64,000 nucleotides of DNA from an uncultured Paracoccaceae bacterium (lineage in GTDB: Bacteria > Pseudomonadota > Alphaproteobacteria > Rhodobacterales > Rhodobacteraceae): NCBI GenBank assembly GCA_937907485.1, contig CALESR010000270.1:1-64000 (forward strand), written 5' to 3'. A program made the position numbers and the translations under genes. This document shows, piece by piece, positions 26,960-36,223 of this stretch. The first letter of the stretch is position 1; the number at the start of each line of letters is the position of its first letter. Under the pieces are notes generated by a model. It was not told where the DNA came from. It saw only the letters and a list, made by a program, of their open reading frames with translations, and ran no database searches.

Positions 26960-28870
26960 ATGTCGCAACCGACCACTGCCCATCGCCCGGATATCGACGG
27001 GCTGCGCGCCGTCGCCGTGCTGCCGGTGATCGGCCATCACGCCGGCCTGCCCGGCGTGCCCGGCGGGTTTTTGGGCGTGGACGTGTTTTTTGTGATCTCG
27101 GGCTTTCTGATTACGGGAATTCTGTTGGCCGATCTGCAGCGCGGGCAATTCTCGATTGCCCGGTTCTATGAACGGCGGGCGCGGCGCATCCTGCCGGCGC
27201 TGGTGCTGACGCTGCTCGCCTCGGTGCCGCTGGCGCTGGCCCTGATGCTGCCCGGCCAGTTGATCGGGTTTGGCGAGAGCCTGATTTCGGTCGTGCTGTT
27301 CCTGTCGAACCTGCATTTCTGGCGCTCGGTCAACTATTTTGCCGAAGCTGCCGAGTTGCAACCGCTGCTGCACACCTGGAGTCTGGCGGTCGAGGAGCAG
27401 TTCTATGTGCTCTTTCCGCTGCTGTTGCTGGCGCTGTGGCGGCTGGCGCGTGGTGGGTTGATCGGGGTGTTGGGCCTGCTGATGCTGGCCGGGTTCGGCG
27501 TGTCGGTCTGGGCCTCGCATGCGATGCCGGTGGCGAATTTCTATTGGCTGCCGACGCGGGCATGGGAGTTGCTGGCCGGGGCGTTGTGCGCCGTTCTGGC
27601 GCCAAGGGTGGCGGCACTTGGGGGGGGGGGGCTTCGGTCCGTCCTCGCGGCGCTGGGGCTGGCCATGGTCGTGGGGGCGATGATGGCGTTTGATCGCACC
27701 ATGGCCCTGCCGGGGGCACTGACGCTGGTGCCGGTCGCCGGAACGGCGCTGGTGATCCTGTTCAGCCGGGCAGGGCAGGGGCTGGCCGGTCGCTTGCTCG
27801 CTTGGCGGCTGATGGTGGGGATCGGGCTTGTCAGCTACAGCGCCTATCTGTTCCACCAACCGCTCTATGCGTTTGCGCGCCTTGGCTTAGGCGACGGGGC
27901 AACGCCCGCCATTCTGGCCTTGCTGGGATTGCTGGCGCTGGGGTTTGCGGCGCTGTCCTGGCGGTTTGTCGAGCAACCTTTCCGCCGTGCCGGGGGTGGC
28001 CCGCTGCCGACGCGCGCCAGTGTTTTTGCCGCCGGGTTGGTCGCCAGCCTCGCTGTGGCGATGATCGGCGCCGGGCTGATCGCCACGCGGGGATTGGCCC
28101 ATCGGTATGAGCCAAGCGACCTCGAGTTGGCGTTGTTTGATCGTCAGGAGGCGGGGGCCTATGTACGGGGTCGGTTCAACGCCGCGCGCCTGCAGCCATT
28201 TTCCGAGGATGGGCGTCTGCGGTTTCTGGTGATAGGTGATAGCTTTGCTCAGGATTTTGTCAATGTGCTGGCTGAAGGTGGGTTCAGCCAAGGGCTGAGC
28301 CTGTCCACGCATCACGTCAGCAAACAATGCGGCAACCTCTATCAGACGCCCGAGTTGGCGCAAAACGTGGCGGCCTCGGACGCGGCGCTGTGCGAGTCCG
28401 AGGGCGGACTGGAGCGAGCCGAGTTGCTACCCTTGATCCGCGATGCCGATATCATCGTGCTGGCGAGCGACTGGCAGCCGTGGCAACTGGCGCATGTCGC
28501 CGCCACGGCCGAGCGCCTGGCGGCACTGTCATCAGCCGAGGTCTTTGTCCTGGGCCGCAAGGATTTCGGCACCGTCAACCTGCGCGACCTGATCGCCACC
28601 GATGCCGCCAGCCGCCCTGCACTGCGCAATCCGACGCGGCCAGAGCAGTTCGAGGCCGATGGAATCCTGCGCGCGACGCTGGGCGACCGGCTCATCGACA
28701 TTCAGGCGGCGATCTGCGACGAGAGCCTGCGCTGCCCGTTGTTCACCCCCGAAGGCGCGCTGATTTCCTATGACGGTGGTCATCTGACGCGGGCCGGGGC
28801 CGCGTGGGTGGCAGGCCGTCTTGCCGACCACCTGCCCACCCGCCTGACCGCTTCGCCCAGCCCGCCCTGA
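26960..28870 (+). CDS. OafA-like membrane acyltransferase with SGNH domain
   Basis: 636 residues. The N-terminal two-thirds (about 1-360) is an acyltransferase-3 membrane domain with DIDGLRAVAVLPVIGHH, GGFLGVDVFFVISGFLI, FYERRARRILPAL and WSLAVEEQFYVLFP. The C-terminal third is an SGNH-type periplasmic domain with VIGDSFAQDF and a terminal DGGHLT that supplies the Asp-x-x-His pair. It should O-acetylate sugars of the capsule. A GGAG ribosome site precedes the start. A run of twelve Gs at 27620-27631 encodes four glycines; slippage there would shift the frame. No sign of present disruption. Confidence 0.88.
   Translation: MSQPTTAHRPDIDGLRAVAVLPVIGHHAGLPGVPGGFLGVDVFFVISGFLITGILLADLQRGQFSIARFYERRARRILPALVLTLLASVPLALALMLPGQLIGFGESLISVVLFLSNLHFWRSVNYFAEAAELQPLLHTWSLAVEEQFYVLFPLLLLALWRLARGGLIGVLGLLMLAGFGVSVWASHAMPVANFYWLPTRAWELLAGALCAVLAPRVAALGGGGLRSVLAALGLAMVVGAMMAFDRTMALPGALTLVPVAGTALVILFSRAGQGLAGRLLAWRLMVGIGLVSYSAYLFHQPLYAFARLGLGDGATPAILALLGLLALGFAALSWRFVEQPFRRAGGGPLPTRASVFAAGLVASLAVAMIGAGLIATRGLAHRYEPSDLELALFDRQEAGAYVRGRFNAARLQPFSEDGRLRFLVIGDSFAQDFVNVLAEGGFSQGLSLSTHHVSKQCGNLYQTPELAQNVAASDAALCESEGGLERAELLPLIRDADIIVLASDWQPWQLAHVAATAERLAALSSAEVFVLGRKDFGTVNLRDLIATDAASRPALRNPTRPEQFEADGILRATLGDRLIDIQAAICDESLRCPLFTPEGALISYDGGHLTRAGAAWVAGRLADHLPTRLTASPSPP
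27620..27631 (+). repeat. Homopolymer of 12 Gs inside the OafA-like gene
   Basis: Twelve consecutive Gs encode Gly-Gly-Gly-Gly within a loop between predicted helices. The run is in frame in this sequence. Tracts of this length are prone to slipped-strand mispairing, so the downstream part of the gene, including the SGNH domain, could switch on and off. Confidence 0.85.
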
Positions 28871-28911
28871 GCGGCTTGGTCCCTTTGCTGCGTTTTTACC
28901 GAGGTATTGCC

Positions 28912-29604
28912 ATGAAATTCCTTCTGCGCACCGCATTTACCGCCTTTGCGCGGCTGTCCAAACGGTTCTCGCGCGAGAACCTCTATGAATGGCTGGCCGA
29001 GGATCTGGCCACTCTGCCGCCGGGCAGCAAGGTGCTCTGCATCGGCGGTGGCGGTGCTTTGGATGCGATGATCAAGGACCATCCGTCCACGGACGCCATT
29101 TCGATCGACATCGACCCGGATCGCAAGCCCGATCTGGTGATGGATGCAACCGCCATGACATTTGCCGACGGCACCTTTGACGCGGTCTACATGATGGAAG
29201 TGCTGGAGCACGTCAAAGACCCGCAGGCCGCGTTGAGCGAGGTCCGGCGTGTGCTCAAGGACGGTGGGCGTTTCGTCCTCAGCACGCCCTTTGTCTTTGG
29301 CATCCACGAAGAGCCGTGGGATTTCTGGCGCTTTACCCGGCATGGGCTGGAACACCTGCTCGGGGCCTTTGAAAATCACGCGATTCGGGCGCGCAACCAC
29401 TATTACCGGTCGATCATCGTGCTGTTCATGCGCTCGATCTTTTCGCCGGGCAGAAAGCGTCAATTGGTCGGCGGACTGGCCATCGTGCTGGGGATGCCGT
29501 TCTTTCTGGTGTTGATGCTGCTCGATGTCATTTCGCCGGATGATCGCTCGACGTCAGGTTATTTCGTGACCTGCAGCAAGCCGCAAAACGGGGGGAACGC
29601 ATGA
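28912..29604 (+). CDS. SAM-dependent methyltransferase
   Basis: 230-residue class I methyltransferase. The nucleotide fold shows VLCIGGGGALDAM (motif I), SIDIDPDRKPDLV (acidic residue of motif II), AVYMMEVLEHVKDPQAAL (motif IV) and RRVLKDGGRFVLSTPF. After the domain, EPWDFWRFTRHGL matches Methyltransf_11 proteins of glycan clusters, and a C-terminal hydrophobic segment (GLAIVLGMPFFLVLMLLDVI) may anchor it to the membrane. Start 28912 has GAGG upstream. Overlaps the next start by ATGA. Likely methylates a sugar of the repeat unit. Confidence 0.78.
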   Translation: MKFLLRTAFTAFARLSKRFSRENLYEWLAEDLATLPPGSKVLCIGGGGALDAMIKDHPSTDAISIDIDPDRKPDLVMDATAMTFADGTFDAVYMMEVLEHVKDPQAALSEVRRVLKDGGRFVLSTPFVFGIHEEPWDFWRFTRHGLEHLLGAFENHAIRARNHYYRSIIVLFMRSIFSPGRKRQLVGGLAIVLGMPFFLVLMLLDVISPDDRSTSGYFVTCSKPQNGGNA

Positions 29605-30878
29605 AAGACCACACGAACTCGACCCTCGCCGTGATCGGGCTGGGCTATGTCGGCCTGCCATTGGCGGTCGAATTCGGCCGCAAGCGGGCGGTCGTCGGAT
29701 TTGACATCAATGCTCGCCGGATCGCTGACCTCGCCGCGGGCCATGACGCGACGCTGGAGGTGAATGCCGAAGAACTGGCGGCATCGCGCCATCTGCGGTT
29801 TACCGCCGACTCTGCCGATCTGGCGGCCTGTTCGATCTTCATCGTCACCGTGCCGACACCGATTGACGCCTACAAGCGCCCGGACCTGACGCCGCTGCTG
29901 CGCGCCTCCGAGACCATCGGCAAGGTGCTCAAGCGCGGCGATATCGTGATCTATGAATCCACCGTCTATCCCGGCGCCACCGAGGAAGACTGCGTGCCGG
30001 TGCTGGAACGTGTATCGGGCCTGAGATTCAACGTCGATTTCTTTGCCGGTTACAGCCCCGAACGGATCAATCCGGGCGACAAATCTCACCGGCTGCCCGA
30101 TATCCGGAAGGTCACTTCGGGCTCGACCCCCGAAATTGCCGGGATCGTCGACGGCCTGTATGCCTCGATCATCACTGCCGGAACCTACCGCGCCGAATCG
30201 ATCCGGGTGGCCGAGGCCGCCAAGGTGATCGAGAACACACAACGCGACCTGAACATCGCCCTGGTCAATGAACTGGCGATCATCTTCAACCGGATGGGTA
30301 TCGACACCGACGCCGTGCTCAAGGCCGCGGGCACCAAGTGGAACTTCTTGCCGTTTCGCCCCGGTCTGGTCGGCGGGCACTGTATTGGCGTCGACCCCTA
30401 TTATCTGACGCACAAGGCGGCCGAGATCGGCCTGCACCCTGAGGTGATCCTTGCCGGGCGCCGGGTGAACGATACGATGGGCGTCTATGTCGCGGGCCGG
30501 ATGGTCAAGGCGATGCTGCATCGCTCGATCCAGATTCGCGGCTCGCGGGTGTTGGTGATGGGGCTCACCTTCAAGGAGGATTGCCCGGACCTGCGCAATA
30601 CCCGCGTGATCGACACGATTCGTGAGCTCGAAAGCTTTGGCGTGAGCGTGGATGTGCATGATCCTTGGGCCGATGCCGCCGAGGCGTCGCACGAGTTCGG
30701 CCTGTCGTTGTGCGCGGCGCCGGAGCAGGGCGTCTATGACGGGGTGCTCGTCGCGGTGGCGCATCGGCAGTTTCGCGCAGCCGGTGTTGCTGCGATGCGC
30801 GGCCATTGCACCGCGGACGGGGTGTTGTTCGACCTCAAGAGCATCTTTGCGCCGACCGAGAGCGATCTGCGATTGTGA
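29601..30878 (+). CDS. UDP-N-acetylhexosamine 6-dehydrogenase (WbpO/TviB-like)
   Basis: 425-residue nucleotide-sugar dehydrogenase distinct from Ugd. AVIGLGYVGLPLAVEFG, TVPTPIDAYKRPDL, YESTVYPGATEEDCV, FAGYSPERINPGDK and ENTQRDLNIALVNELAIIF are signatures of UDP-GlcNAc/GalNAc dehydrogenases. The catalytic cysteine lies in PGLVGGHCIGVDPYYL, and GLTFKEDCPDLRNTRV is in the C-terminal domain. It would supply a UDP-2-acetamido-uronic acid, so the polymer probably carries both hexuronic and aminouronic acids. Coupled to the methyltransferase by ATGA. Confidence 0.9.
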   Translation: MKDHTNSTLAVIGLGYVGLPLAVEFGRKRAVVGFDINARRIADLAAGHDATLEVNAEELAASRHLRFTADSADLAACSIFIVTVPTPIDAYKRPDLTPLLRASETIGKVLKRGDIVIYESTVYPGATEEDCVPVLERVSGLRFNVDFFAGYSPERINPGDKSHRLPDIRKVTSGSTPEIAGIVDGLYASIITAGTYRAESIRVAEAAKVIENTQRDLNIALVNELAIIFNRMGIDTDAVLKAAGTKWNFLPFRPGLVGGHCIGVDPYYLTHKAAEIGLHPEVILAGRRVNDTMGVYVAGRMVKAMLHRSIQIRGSRVLVMGLTFKEDCPDLRNTRVIDTIRELESFGVSVDVHDPWADAAEASHEFGLSLCAAPEQGVYDGVLVAVAHRQFRAAGVAAMRGHCTADGVLFDLKSIFAPTESDLRL

Positions 30879-30922
30879 CTTAGGGCGGTGGCGCGTTGCG
30901 GCACCGCGGGACGGAGTAGGGA

Positions 30923-32287
30923 ATGCTGCGACGGGTAGTCGCCGGAGTGTCCGGCGCGGGGATCAAGGGGCAGTTGCTGCGCGCCGGGGCCGGAGGGCTG
31001 GGTGTGCGGATTCTCTCGTTGTTCGCGACGCTGCTGTCGTCCGTGGTTCTGGCGCGGGTATTGGGCGATTCGGGCTATGGGCTTTATGCCTTTGCGCTGT
31101 CGGTCACCGCGCTGTTGGCGCTGCCCGTGCAGGTCGGCGTGCCGATTCTGGTGATCCGCGAGACCTCCAGCGCCGAGGCGGCGCGCGACTGGGCGGCCTT
31201 GCACAGTATCCGGACCTGGGCGCTGCGGGTGAACTGGCTGTTCGGGCTGCTGATCGTCGCGGCGGTCTTGCTGTTCGCCTGGGCCGCCGGCGAGCGCATT
31301 TCGACCTCCACCCGTCACGTCCTGTTTCTGGCGGTGGCCCTGATCCTGCCTGTCGCTCTGAGCAGCACTCTGGGCGCGACGTTGCGCGGGCTGCGCCGGG
31401 TGATGGCGGGTCTCTATCCCGGCGAGGTCGTGCGCCCCGTGCTGATAAGCGCGCTGGTGGGGGCATCGGCGTTGGTGTGGGCGGACAGCATAGGCCCCGA
31501 AACGGCGTTGCTGCTGAACCTTGCCGCAACGTTGCTGGTGCTGGGGCTTTTGATCGTGCTGGTCCGGCGTGCGCTTCCGGCCGACAGCCGCGGTGAACTG
31601 GCGCTGGCCTTCAAGACCGGGCCTTGGCTGAAATCGCTGCTTCCGCTGGCGATGATGTCGAGTCTGCATCTGGTGAACCAGAACACGGATATGGTCATGC
31701 TCGGTCTGTTCCGCGACGCGGCCGAGGTCGGCTATTACAAGATCGCGGTGTCAGGCGCGGGGTTCGTGATCTTTGGCCTGTCGGCCATCCAGGTCGTCGC
31801 CATGCCCTATGTCAGCCGCTTTTTCTCGGGTCGCGAACATGATCGGCTGCAGCGCCTCGCGGCGGCCTGCGCTGGTGCATCGACATTGCTGGCGCTGCCG
31901 GTGATCGGTATCTATCTGCTTTGGGGCCGTGAGTTGCTCGCCTTTGTCTATGGCGAGACCTTCGTTGCCTCGTGGGGGCCCCTCTTGATCCTGTCGGGAG
32001 CGCAACTGGTGAACGGGTTCTTCGGCATCGTCTGGCCGCTGCTGGTCATGACCGGCCACGAACGCGCAGGCTTTCGCGGGCTGGCGATTGCCACGGTCGT
32101 CAACGTGGGTCTGAACGCGGCGCTGATCCCGGCTTGGGGGGCCGCTGGTGCCGCCCTGGCCACCGGAATCTCGATCTTGATCTGGAACCTGCTTTTCTGG
32201 CTGGCGGTCCGGCGATATCTGGATATCGACGGTTCAGTCCTGGGTCTGCTGCGGTGGGGCAGGGCAGGAAAGGCGCCCGGCGCATGA
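30923..32287 (+). CDS. Wzx-like oligosaccharide flippase
   Basis: 454-residue polytopic membrane protein with about twelve to fourteen hydrophobic segments, of the MOP/oligosaccharide-flippase superfamily. GLGVRILSLFATLLSSVVLA followed by GDSGYGLYAFALS near the N-terminus is typical of Wzx/RfbX, and the mid-protein NQNTDMVMLG with AAEVGYYKIAVS marks the internal repeat. It would move lipid-linked repeat units to the periplasm for Wzy polymerisation. A GGAG lies seven bases ahead of the ATG. Overlaps the next gene by ATGA. Confidence 0.85.
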   Translation: MLRRVVAGVSGAGIKGQLLRAGAGGLGVRILSLFATLLSSVVLARVLGDSGYGLYAFALSVTALLALPVQVGVPILVIRETSSAEAARDWAALHSIRTWALRVNWLFGLLIVAAVLLFAWAAGERISTSTRHVLFLAVALILPVALSSTLGATLRGLRRVMAGLYPGEVVRPVLISALVGASALVWADSIGPETALLLNLAATLLVLGLLIVLVRRALPADSRGELALAFKTGPWLKSLLPLAMMSSLHLVNQNTDMVMLGLFRDAAEVGYYKIAVSGAGFVIFGLSAIQVVAMPYVSRFFSGREHDRLQRLAAACAGASTLLALPVIGIYLLWGRELLAFVYGETFVASWGPLLILSGAQLVNGFFGIVWPLLVMTGHERAGFRGLAIATVVNVGLNAALIPAWGAAGAALATGISILIWNLLFWLAVRRYLDIDGSVLGLLRWGRAGKAPGA

Positions 32288-33312
32288 ACCTTGCAGATTT
32301 GAAAGAGACGCTCGTGCAACGACCCGCCATTTCAGTCACCATGGCCGCCTATAATGTCGCGCCCTATGTGGCGGCCTGTCTGGATAGTCTGCTCGCGCAG
32401 GACTGGCCGGATTTCGAGCTGATCATCGTCGACGACGCCTCTAGCGATGGGACACGAGAGATTCTCAGCGACTATGCGGCGCGCGATGGGCGCATCCGCC
32501 TGTTCCTGCAGACGAAAAACATGGGGCTAGCGGTCGCGCGCAATCTGGGCATCGCCGAGGCACGCGGTGACTGGGTGACCTTCCTTGACGCCGATGACCT
32601 ATACAGCCCGCAGATGTTGCGGGTCGCGATCGAAACCGGGCGGGCGCGGGGCGCCGAGATGGTGCTGTGGGACTATGTGGTGTTCACGGACGAGGATGAG
32701 ATTGCCCGAAAGCGAGCCGAGCCATCGCCGATGGCCTATCTCGACCCCAAAGACCGCAAGGCGCTGCTGGATCGCCCCGCCTTTGCCTGGACGCGGTTGG
32801 TGCGCCGCGATGCCCTGACGCGGCTGCAGATCGCGTTTGCGCGGGGTCTGACCTATCAGGACGTCCCTGTGCATTGGGCCTTGGTCACGCAACTCGACAC
32901 CATTGCGCTGGTGCCGCAGCGTCTCGCCTATTACCGCCAGCAACCGCAGGCAACCACGGCGGGCAAGGGTCTGAAGCGGGCTGATTATTTCACCGTCCTC
33001 GATCTGGTCGAGGCCTATCTGGTCGAAAACGGTCTCTTCGAGACCTTTGCCGATACCTTGACCGGGCGTCAGTTGAATGCCTGGCATGGCGTGCATGACG
33101 TGATTGCGCCTGAGCATCGCGCGCAGGTCGAGGCGATGATCGAGCAGCGGTTCACCGACCGGCATCGCGCCTATCTGCGGGCGGGCAAACCCCTGCGTTG
33201 GCAGGCGCGGGCGTTTTACCGGGCCCTCGAGGGCAACCGGTTTGCCGGCTGGGCGCTGTCCGCGCGGTCGATGCTCCGGTCGCTGTACCGCCGATTTGCG
33301 AGACGAGGTTGA
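32284..33312 (+). CDS. GT2 family glycosyltransferase
   Basis: 342-residue inverting GT-A transferase. ISVTMAAYNVAPYVAACLDS opens the fold; IIVDDASSDGTREIL binds nucleotide and FLDADDLYSPQML is the DXD motif. A cytoplasmic enzyme acting on undecaprenol-linked intermediates is expected. Start at 32284 overlaps the Wzx stop by four bases. Sugar specificity unknown. Confidence 0.87.
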   Translation: MNLADLKETLVQRPAISVTMAAYNVAPYVAACLDSLLAQDWPDFELIIVDDASSDGTREILSDYAARDGRIRLFLQTKNMGLAVARNLGIAEARGDWVTFLDADDLYSPQMLRVAIETGRARGAEMVLWDYVVFTDEDEIARKRAEPSPMAYLDPKDRKALLDRPAFAWTRLVRRDALTRLQIAFARGLTYQDVPVHWALVTQLDTIALVPQRLAYYRQQPQATTAGKGLKRADYFTVLDLVEAYLVENGLFETFADTLTGRQLNAWHGVHDVIAPEHRAQVEAMIEQRFTDRHRAYLRAGKPLRWQARAFYRALEGNRFAGWALSARSMLRSLYRRFARRG

Positions 33313-33313
33313 C

Positions 33314-34267
33314 ATGGAAATTCGCGACACCTCCCTGATTTCGCGGCTCAAGCGCGCTTTGGTGACCTGGAAGAACTCCAACGCCTTTGGCAAGCTGATG
33401 TGGCTTGAAACGCTGCGGCTTCGCGCCGCGTGGAACCTCGCGCGGTATTCGGATCGCGATGCCATCATCAAGCTCTATCGCGATTACAGCGGGCGGGTGC
33501 CTGATCTGGAAAACCCGGTCCGGTTCAGCGAGAAACTGCAGTGGCTGAAACTGAACAACCGGGACCCGCTGCAGACGGTCCTGGCCGACAAGCATGCGGT
33601 CCGGGCCTATCTGATTGAGCGCGGCTTTGGCGATTTGCTCTGCCGCCAACTCGCCCGCATCGAGGATGCACGCGCCGTCGATTTCGAGGCACTGCCGGAG
33701 CGGTTTGTCATCAAGGCGGCCCATGCCAGCGGCTGGAATCTGATCGTGGCCGACAAGGCGCGACTGGACCGGAAACAAGCGCGCCGATTGATGGCTGCGT
33801 GGCTACGGCAGGGGATCTTCTGGAACGGGCGCGAATGGCCTTATCGCGACATGCCGCACCGGCTGGTGATTGAAGAGTACCTGTCTGACGCCAGCGGTGG
33901 GCTGCGCGACTACAAATTCTATTGCTTCAACGGTGAGCCGCGTTTTGTTCAAGCCAACTCCGGGCGGCTGTCGCAAGAGCATGCGCAGAACTTCTACAGC
34001 CTCGATTGGCAGATCCTGCCCTTTGGCAAGGACCTCGCGCCGCGTCCCGATATCGAGATCCCCCGACCGCCCGCGTTGCAGCGCATGATCGATATCGCCC
34101 GTGCGCTTTCGGTCGGCCACCCGTATATCAGGGTTGATCTCTATGATCTGGACGGCCGGGTGGTTTTTGGAGAACTGACCTTCTACCCGGCAAGCGGACT
34201 GCCGGATTTCATCCCCGATGAACAGGATTTCGTCTGCGGCGAGATGCTTGTTCTACCCAATGCCTGA
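33314..34267 (+). CDS. TupA-like ATP-grasp polysaccharide biosynthesis protein
   Basis: 317-residue protein matching the TupA-like ATP-grasp family found in capsule and teichuronopeptide loci. Diagnostic stretches are NPVRFSEKLQWLKLNNRDPL, ADKHAVRAYLIERG, ERFVIKAAHASGWN (ATP-binding Lys) and GLRDYKFYCFNGEPRFVQ, ending in IRVDLYDLDGRVVFGELTFY with metal-binding Asp and Glu. ATP-grasp enzymes form amide bonds between a carboxylate and an amine; in a uronic-acid-rich polymer this could mean amidation of a uronate with an amino acid, which is inference. Its start falls one base after the upstream stop. Confidence 0.78.
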   Translation: MEIRDTSLISRLKRALVTWKNSNAFGKLMWLETLRLRAAWNLARYSDRDAIIKLYRDYSGRVPDLENPVRFSEKLQWLKLNNRDPLQTVLADKHAVRAYLIERGFGDLLCRQLARIEDARAVDFEALPERFVIKAAHASGWNLIVADKARLDRKQARRLMAAWLRQGIFWNGREWPYRDMPHRLVIEEYLSDASGGLRDYKFYCFNGEPRFVQANSGRLSQEHAQNFYSLDWQILPFGKDLAPRPDIEIPRPPALQRMIDIARALSVGHPYIRVDLYDLDGRVVFGELTFYPASGLPDFIPDEQDFVCGEMLVLPNA

Positions 34268-34277
34268 GGACTATTTC

Positions 34278-35042
34278 ATGACGCAAGACTTGCAAGCGGC
34301 CCAGCAGGTTCAGGAAAGCTGGTATTCCTTTCCCTATCACTATGTCACCGCCCTGCCGCCCCGGTTCGGCGTGGCGCGCGTTTATGACTGGCACCTGAAC
34401 TATGCCTCTGCGGTGACATTTCTGCTGGACCAGATCGCCGCCGATGCCTCGCACGACAAGATCATCGACATCGGCTGCGGCGACGGGCGCCTGACCCATG
34501 AACTGGCCAAGCGTTTTCCCGCTGCGCGCCTGACCGGCATCGATTATTCGCAACAGGCGATCCGGCTGGCCTCGGCGCTGAACGCCGGCGGGGCGATGAG
34601 GTTCGAGGCGCGCGATCTGATCGAAGCCCCCTTTGACGGTGACAACGATGTTGCCGTCCTGATGGAGGTCTATGAGCATATCGAGCCCGCCAAGGCCGAT
34701 ACCTTTCTACGTGGGGTGCGCGACACCCTGCGGCCCGGTGGTGTGCTGCATCTGACGGTGCCCCATCGCAACCTGCCACTGGCGCCGCACCATTTCCGCC
34801 ATTTCGACTCGAACGTGCTGGGCAGCGAAGTCTCGCGCTATTTCGACGTCGAGGTCATCAAGCCCTTCGAGCGCCTGTCGGCCAAGCGCAAATGGCTGAA
34901 CCGGCTGCTGATCAACCGGTTCTTCGTGCTGAATCACCAAGGGGCGCTGAATGCCGTTTTCCGCAACTACATGAACACAATGTTCCACTGCGAGCGCGAG
35001 GACCAATGCCAACGTCTCTATCTCAAGGCCATCCGCCGCTGA
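34278..35042 (+). CDS. SAM-dependent methyltransferase
   Basis: 254-residue class I methyltransferase: KIIDIGCGDGRLTHELAKRF (SAM loop), LTGIDYSQQAIRLA, VLMEVYEHIEPAKA and LRPGGVLHLTVPHRNLPL. The ATG at 34278 has GAGGA seven bases upstream and is preferred over one at 34260. The C-terminal part, rich in Arg/Lys and aromatic residues, is typical of methyltransferases in glycan clusters. The target is unknown. Its 3' end overlaps the next gene by up to 37 bases. Confidence 0.8.
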   Translation: MTQDLQAAQQVQESWYSFPYHYVTALPPRFGVARVYDWHLNYASAVTFLLDQIAADASHDKIIDIGCGDGRLTHELAKRFPAARLTGIDYSQQAIRLASALNAGGAMRFEARDLIEAPFDGDNDVAVLMEVYEHIEPAKADTFLRGVRDTLRPGGVLHLTVPHRNLPLAPHHFRHFDSNVLGSEVSRYFDVEVIKPFERLSAKRKWLNRLLINRFFVLNHQGALNAVFRNYMNTMFHCEREDQCQRLYLKAIRR

Positions 35043-36223
35043 GCGCGCCGTTGAAGGTCTGGCATGTCGTCGGGCCGATGAACCACGGCGGCGCCGAAGT
35101 GATGGTGATGGAGCTGTTGCGCCACAAGGATCCGGGCACGCAGGTTGATTTCCTCGTGCACCAGACGCGCGACCATGTCGGCGGCAGCGCCGATTTCGAC
35201 GCCGAGATCTTGGCCAGTGGCGCGCGTCTGTTCCCGATCGTCACACCGGTGCAGAGTGGGCTGCGCGCCTATTTTCGCGCGTTTCGCGCGCTGGTTCAGG
35301 CGCAGGGACGGCCGGATGTGGTGCATACCCATCTCAACGCTCGCAGCGGGATTGTGGCGCTGGCGGCTCGGCGCAATGGGGTCCGGCGCATCATCGTCCA
35401 TGCCCATGCGGCGCTGACCTTTCGGGGGTCGCTGGCGTATCGGGTCTTTGCGACGGTAGAACTGGCCGTCGCAAAGGTGATCTTTGGGCTGCTAGCCACC
35501 GATTTCTGGGGCTGCTCGGCCGACGCGGTCGCCAGCCAGTTTCCGCGTTGGCTTCACCGCGGTCAACCGCGGGTGGTCATCAACAACGCGATCAATGTTT
35601 CTCAGTATGTATCGGTCTCGCCCGAGGCGGTGGCCCGGGCGCGCGCCGACCTGTCGGGCGGGCGCCAAGGCCTGTTGATCGGCACTGTCGGACGACTCGT
35701 GCGGCACAAGAACGCGGCGATGCTGGTCGATATTCTCGACGCAATGCGCCGCCGCGGTGTGAATGCCACGCTTGCGCTGATCGGACGCGAGGCGGACGCC
35801 GCCTATTGCGAGGACATCCGCGCGCGGGCCTTGGATCTGGGGCTGTCCGAGGCGGTGCGCTTCATCGGCCCGCGCAACGACATTCCGGCGGTGATGGCGG
35901 CGCTCGACGTCTTTGTGTCGCCGGCCCTGCGCGAAGGGTTTGGCCTTGTCGGACTCGAGGCGCAGGCCGCCGCCACCCCGGCAGTGCTGTCAACCGGATT
36001 CCCTGCGATGATCGACATGGATCTTGGCGCAGTGCTGGTGCCAAAGGGGTTCGACGCCGACCTTTGGGCGGAGGCGGTGATCGAGGCGTCGGGCCGCGCG
36101 CGCCCGGCGCTCGATCTCGTCGCGCGCCGCATTGGCGAGCGCGGTTTTTCGTCCGTCGAGAATACGCAGCGCATCGAACGCGCCTGGCGCGACCCGTCGT
36201 TTCTGCCCGGAGACCCCGTATGA
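35006..36223 (+). CDS. GT4-type glycosyltransferase
   Basis: 405-residue GT-B transferase. LKVWHVVGPMNHGGAEVMVM is the N-terminal loop, DVVHTHLNARSGI and IVHAHAAL follow, and the donor domain has GTVGRLVRHKNAAMLV and REGFGLVGLEAQAAATPAVL with the E(x7)E pair. ATG 35006 overlaps the methyltransferase gene by 37 bases; a TTG at 35051, just after that stop, would be the alternative start and would remove only a poorly conserved leader. Coupled by ATGA to the CapA-like gene. Confidence 0.82.
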   Translation: MPTSLSQGHPPLSAPLKVWHVVGPMNHGGAEVMVMELLRHKDPGTQVDFLVHQTRDHVGGSADFDAEILASGARLFPIVTPVQSGLRAYFRAFRALVQAQGRPDVVHTHLNARSGIVALAARRNGVRRIIVHAHAALTFRGSLAYRVFATVELAVAKVIFGLLATDFWGCSADAVASQFPRWLHRGQPRVVINNAINVSQYVSVSPEAVARARADLSGGRQGLLIGTVGRLVRHKNAAMLVDILDAMRRRGVNATLALIGREADAAYCEDIRARALDLGLSEAVRFIGPRNDIPAVMAALDVFVSPALREGFGLVGLEAQAAATPAVLSTGFPAMIDMDLGAVLVPKGFDADLWAEAVIEASGRARPALDLVARRIGERGFSSVENTQRIERAWRDPSFLPGDPV

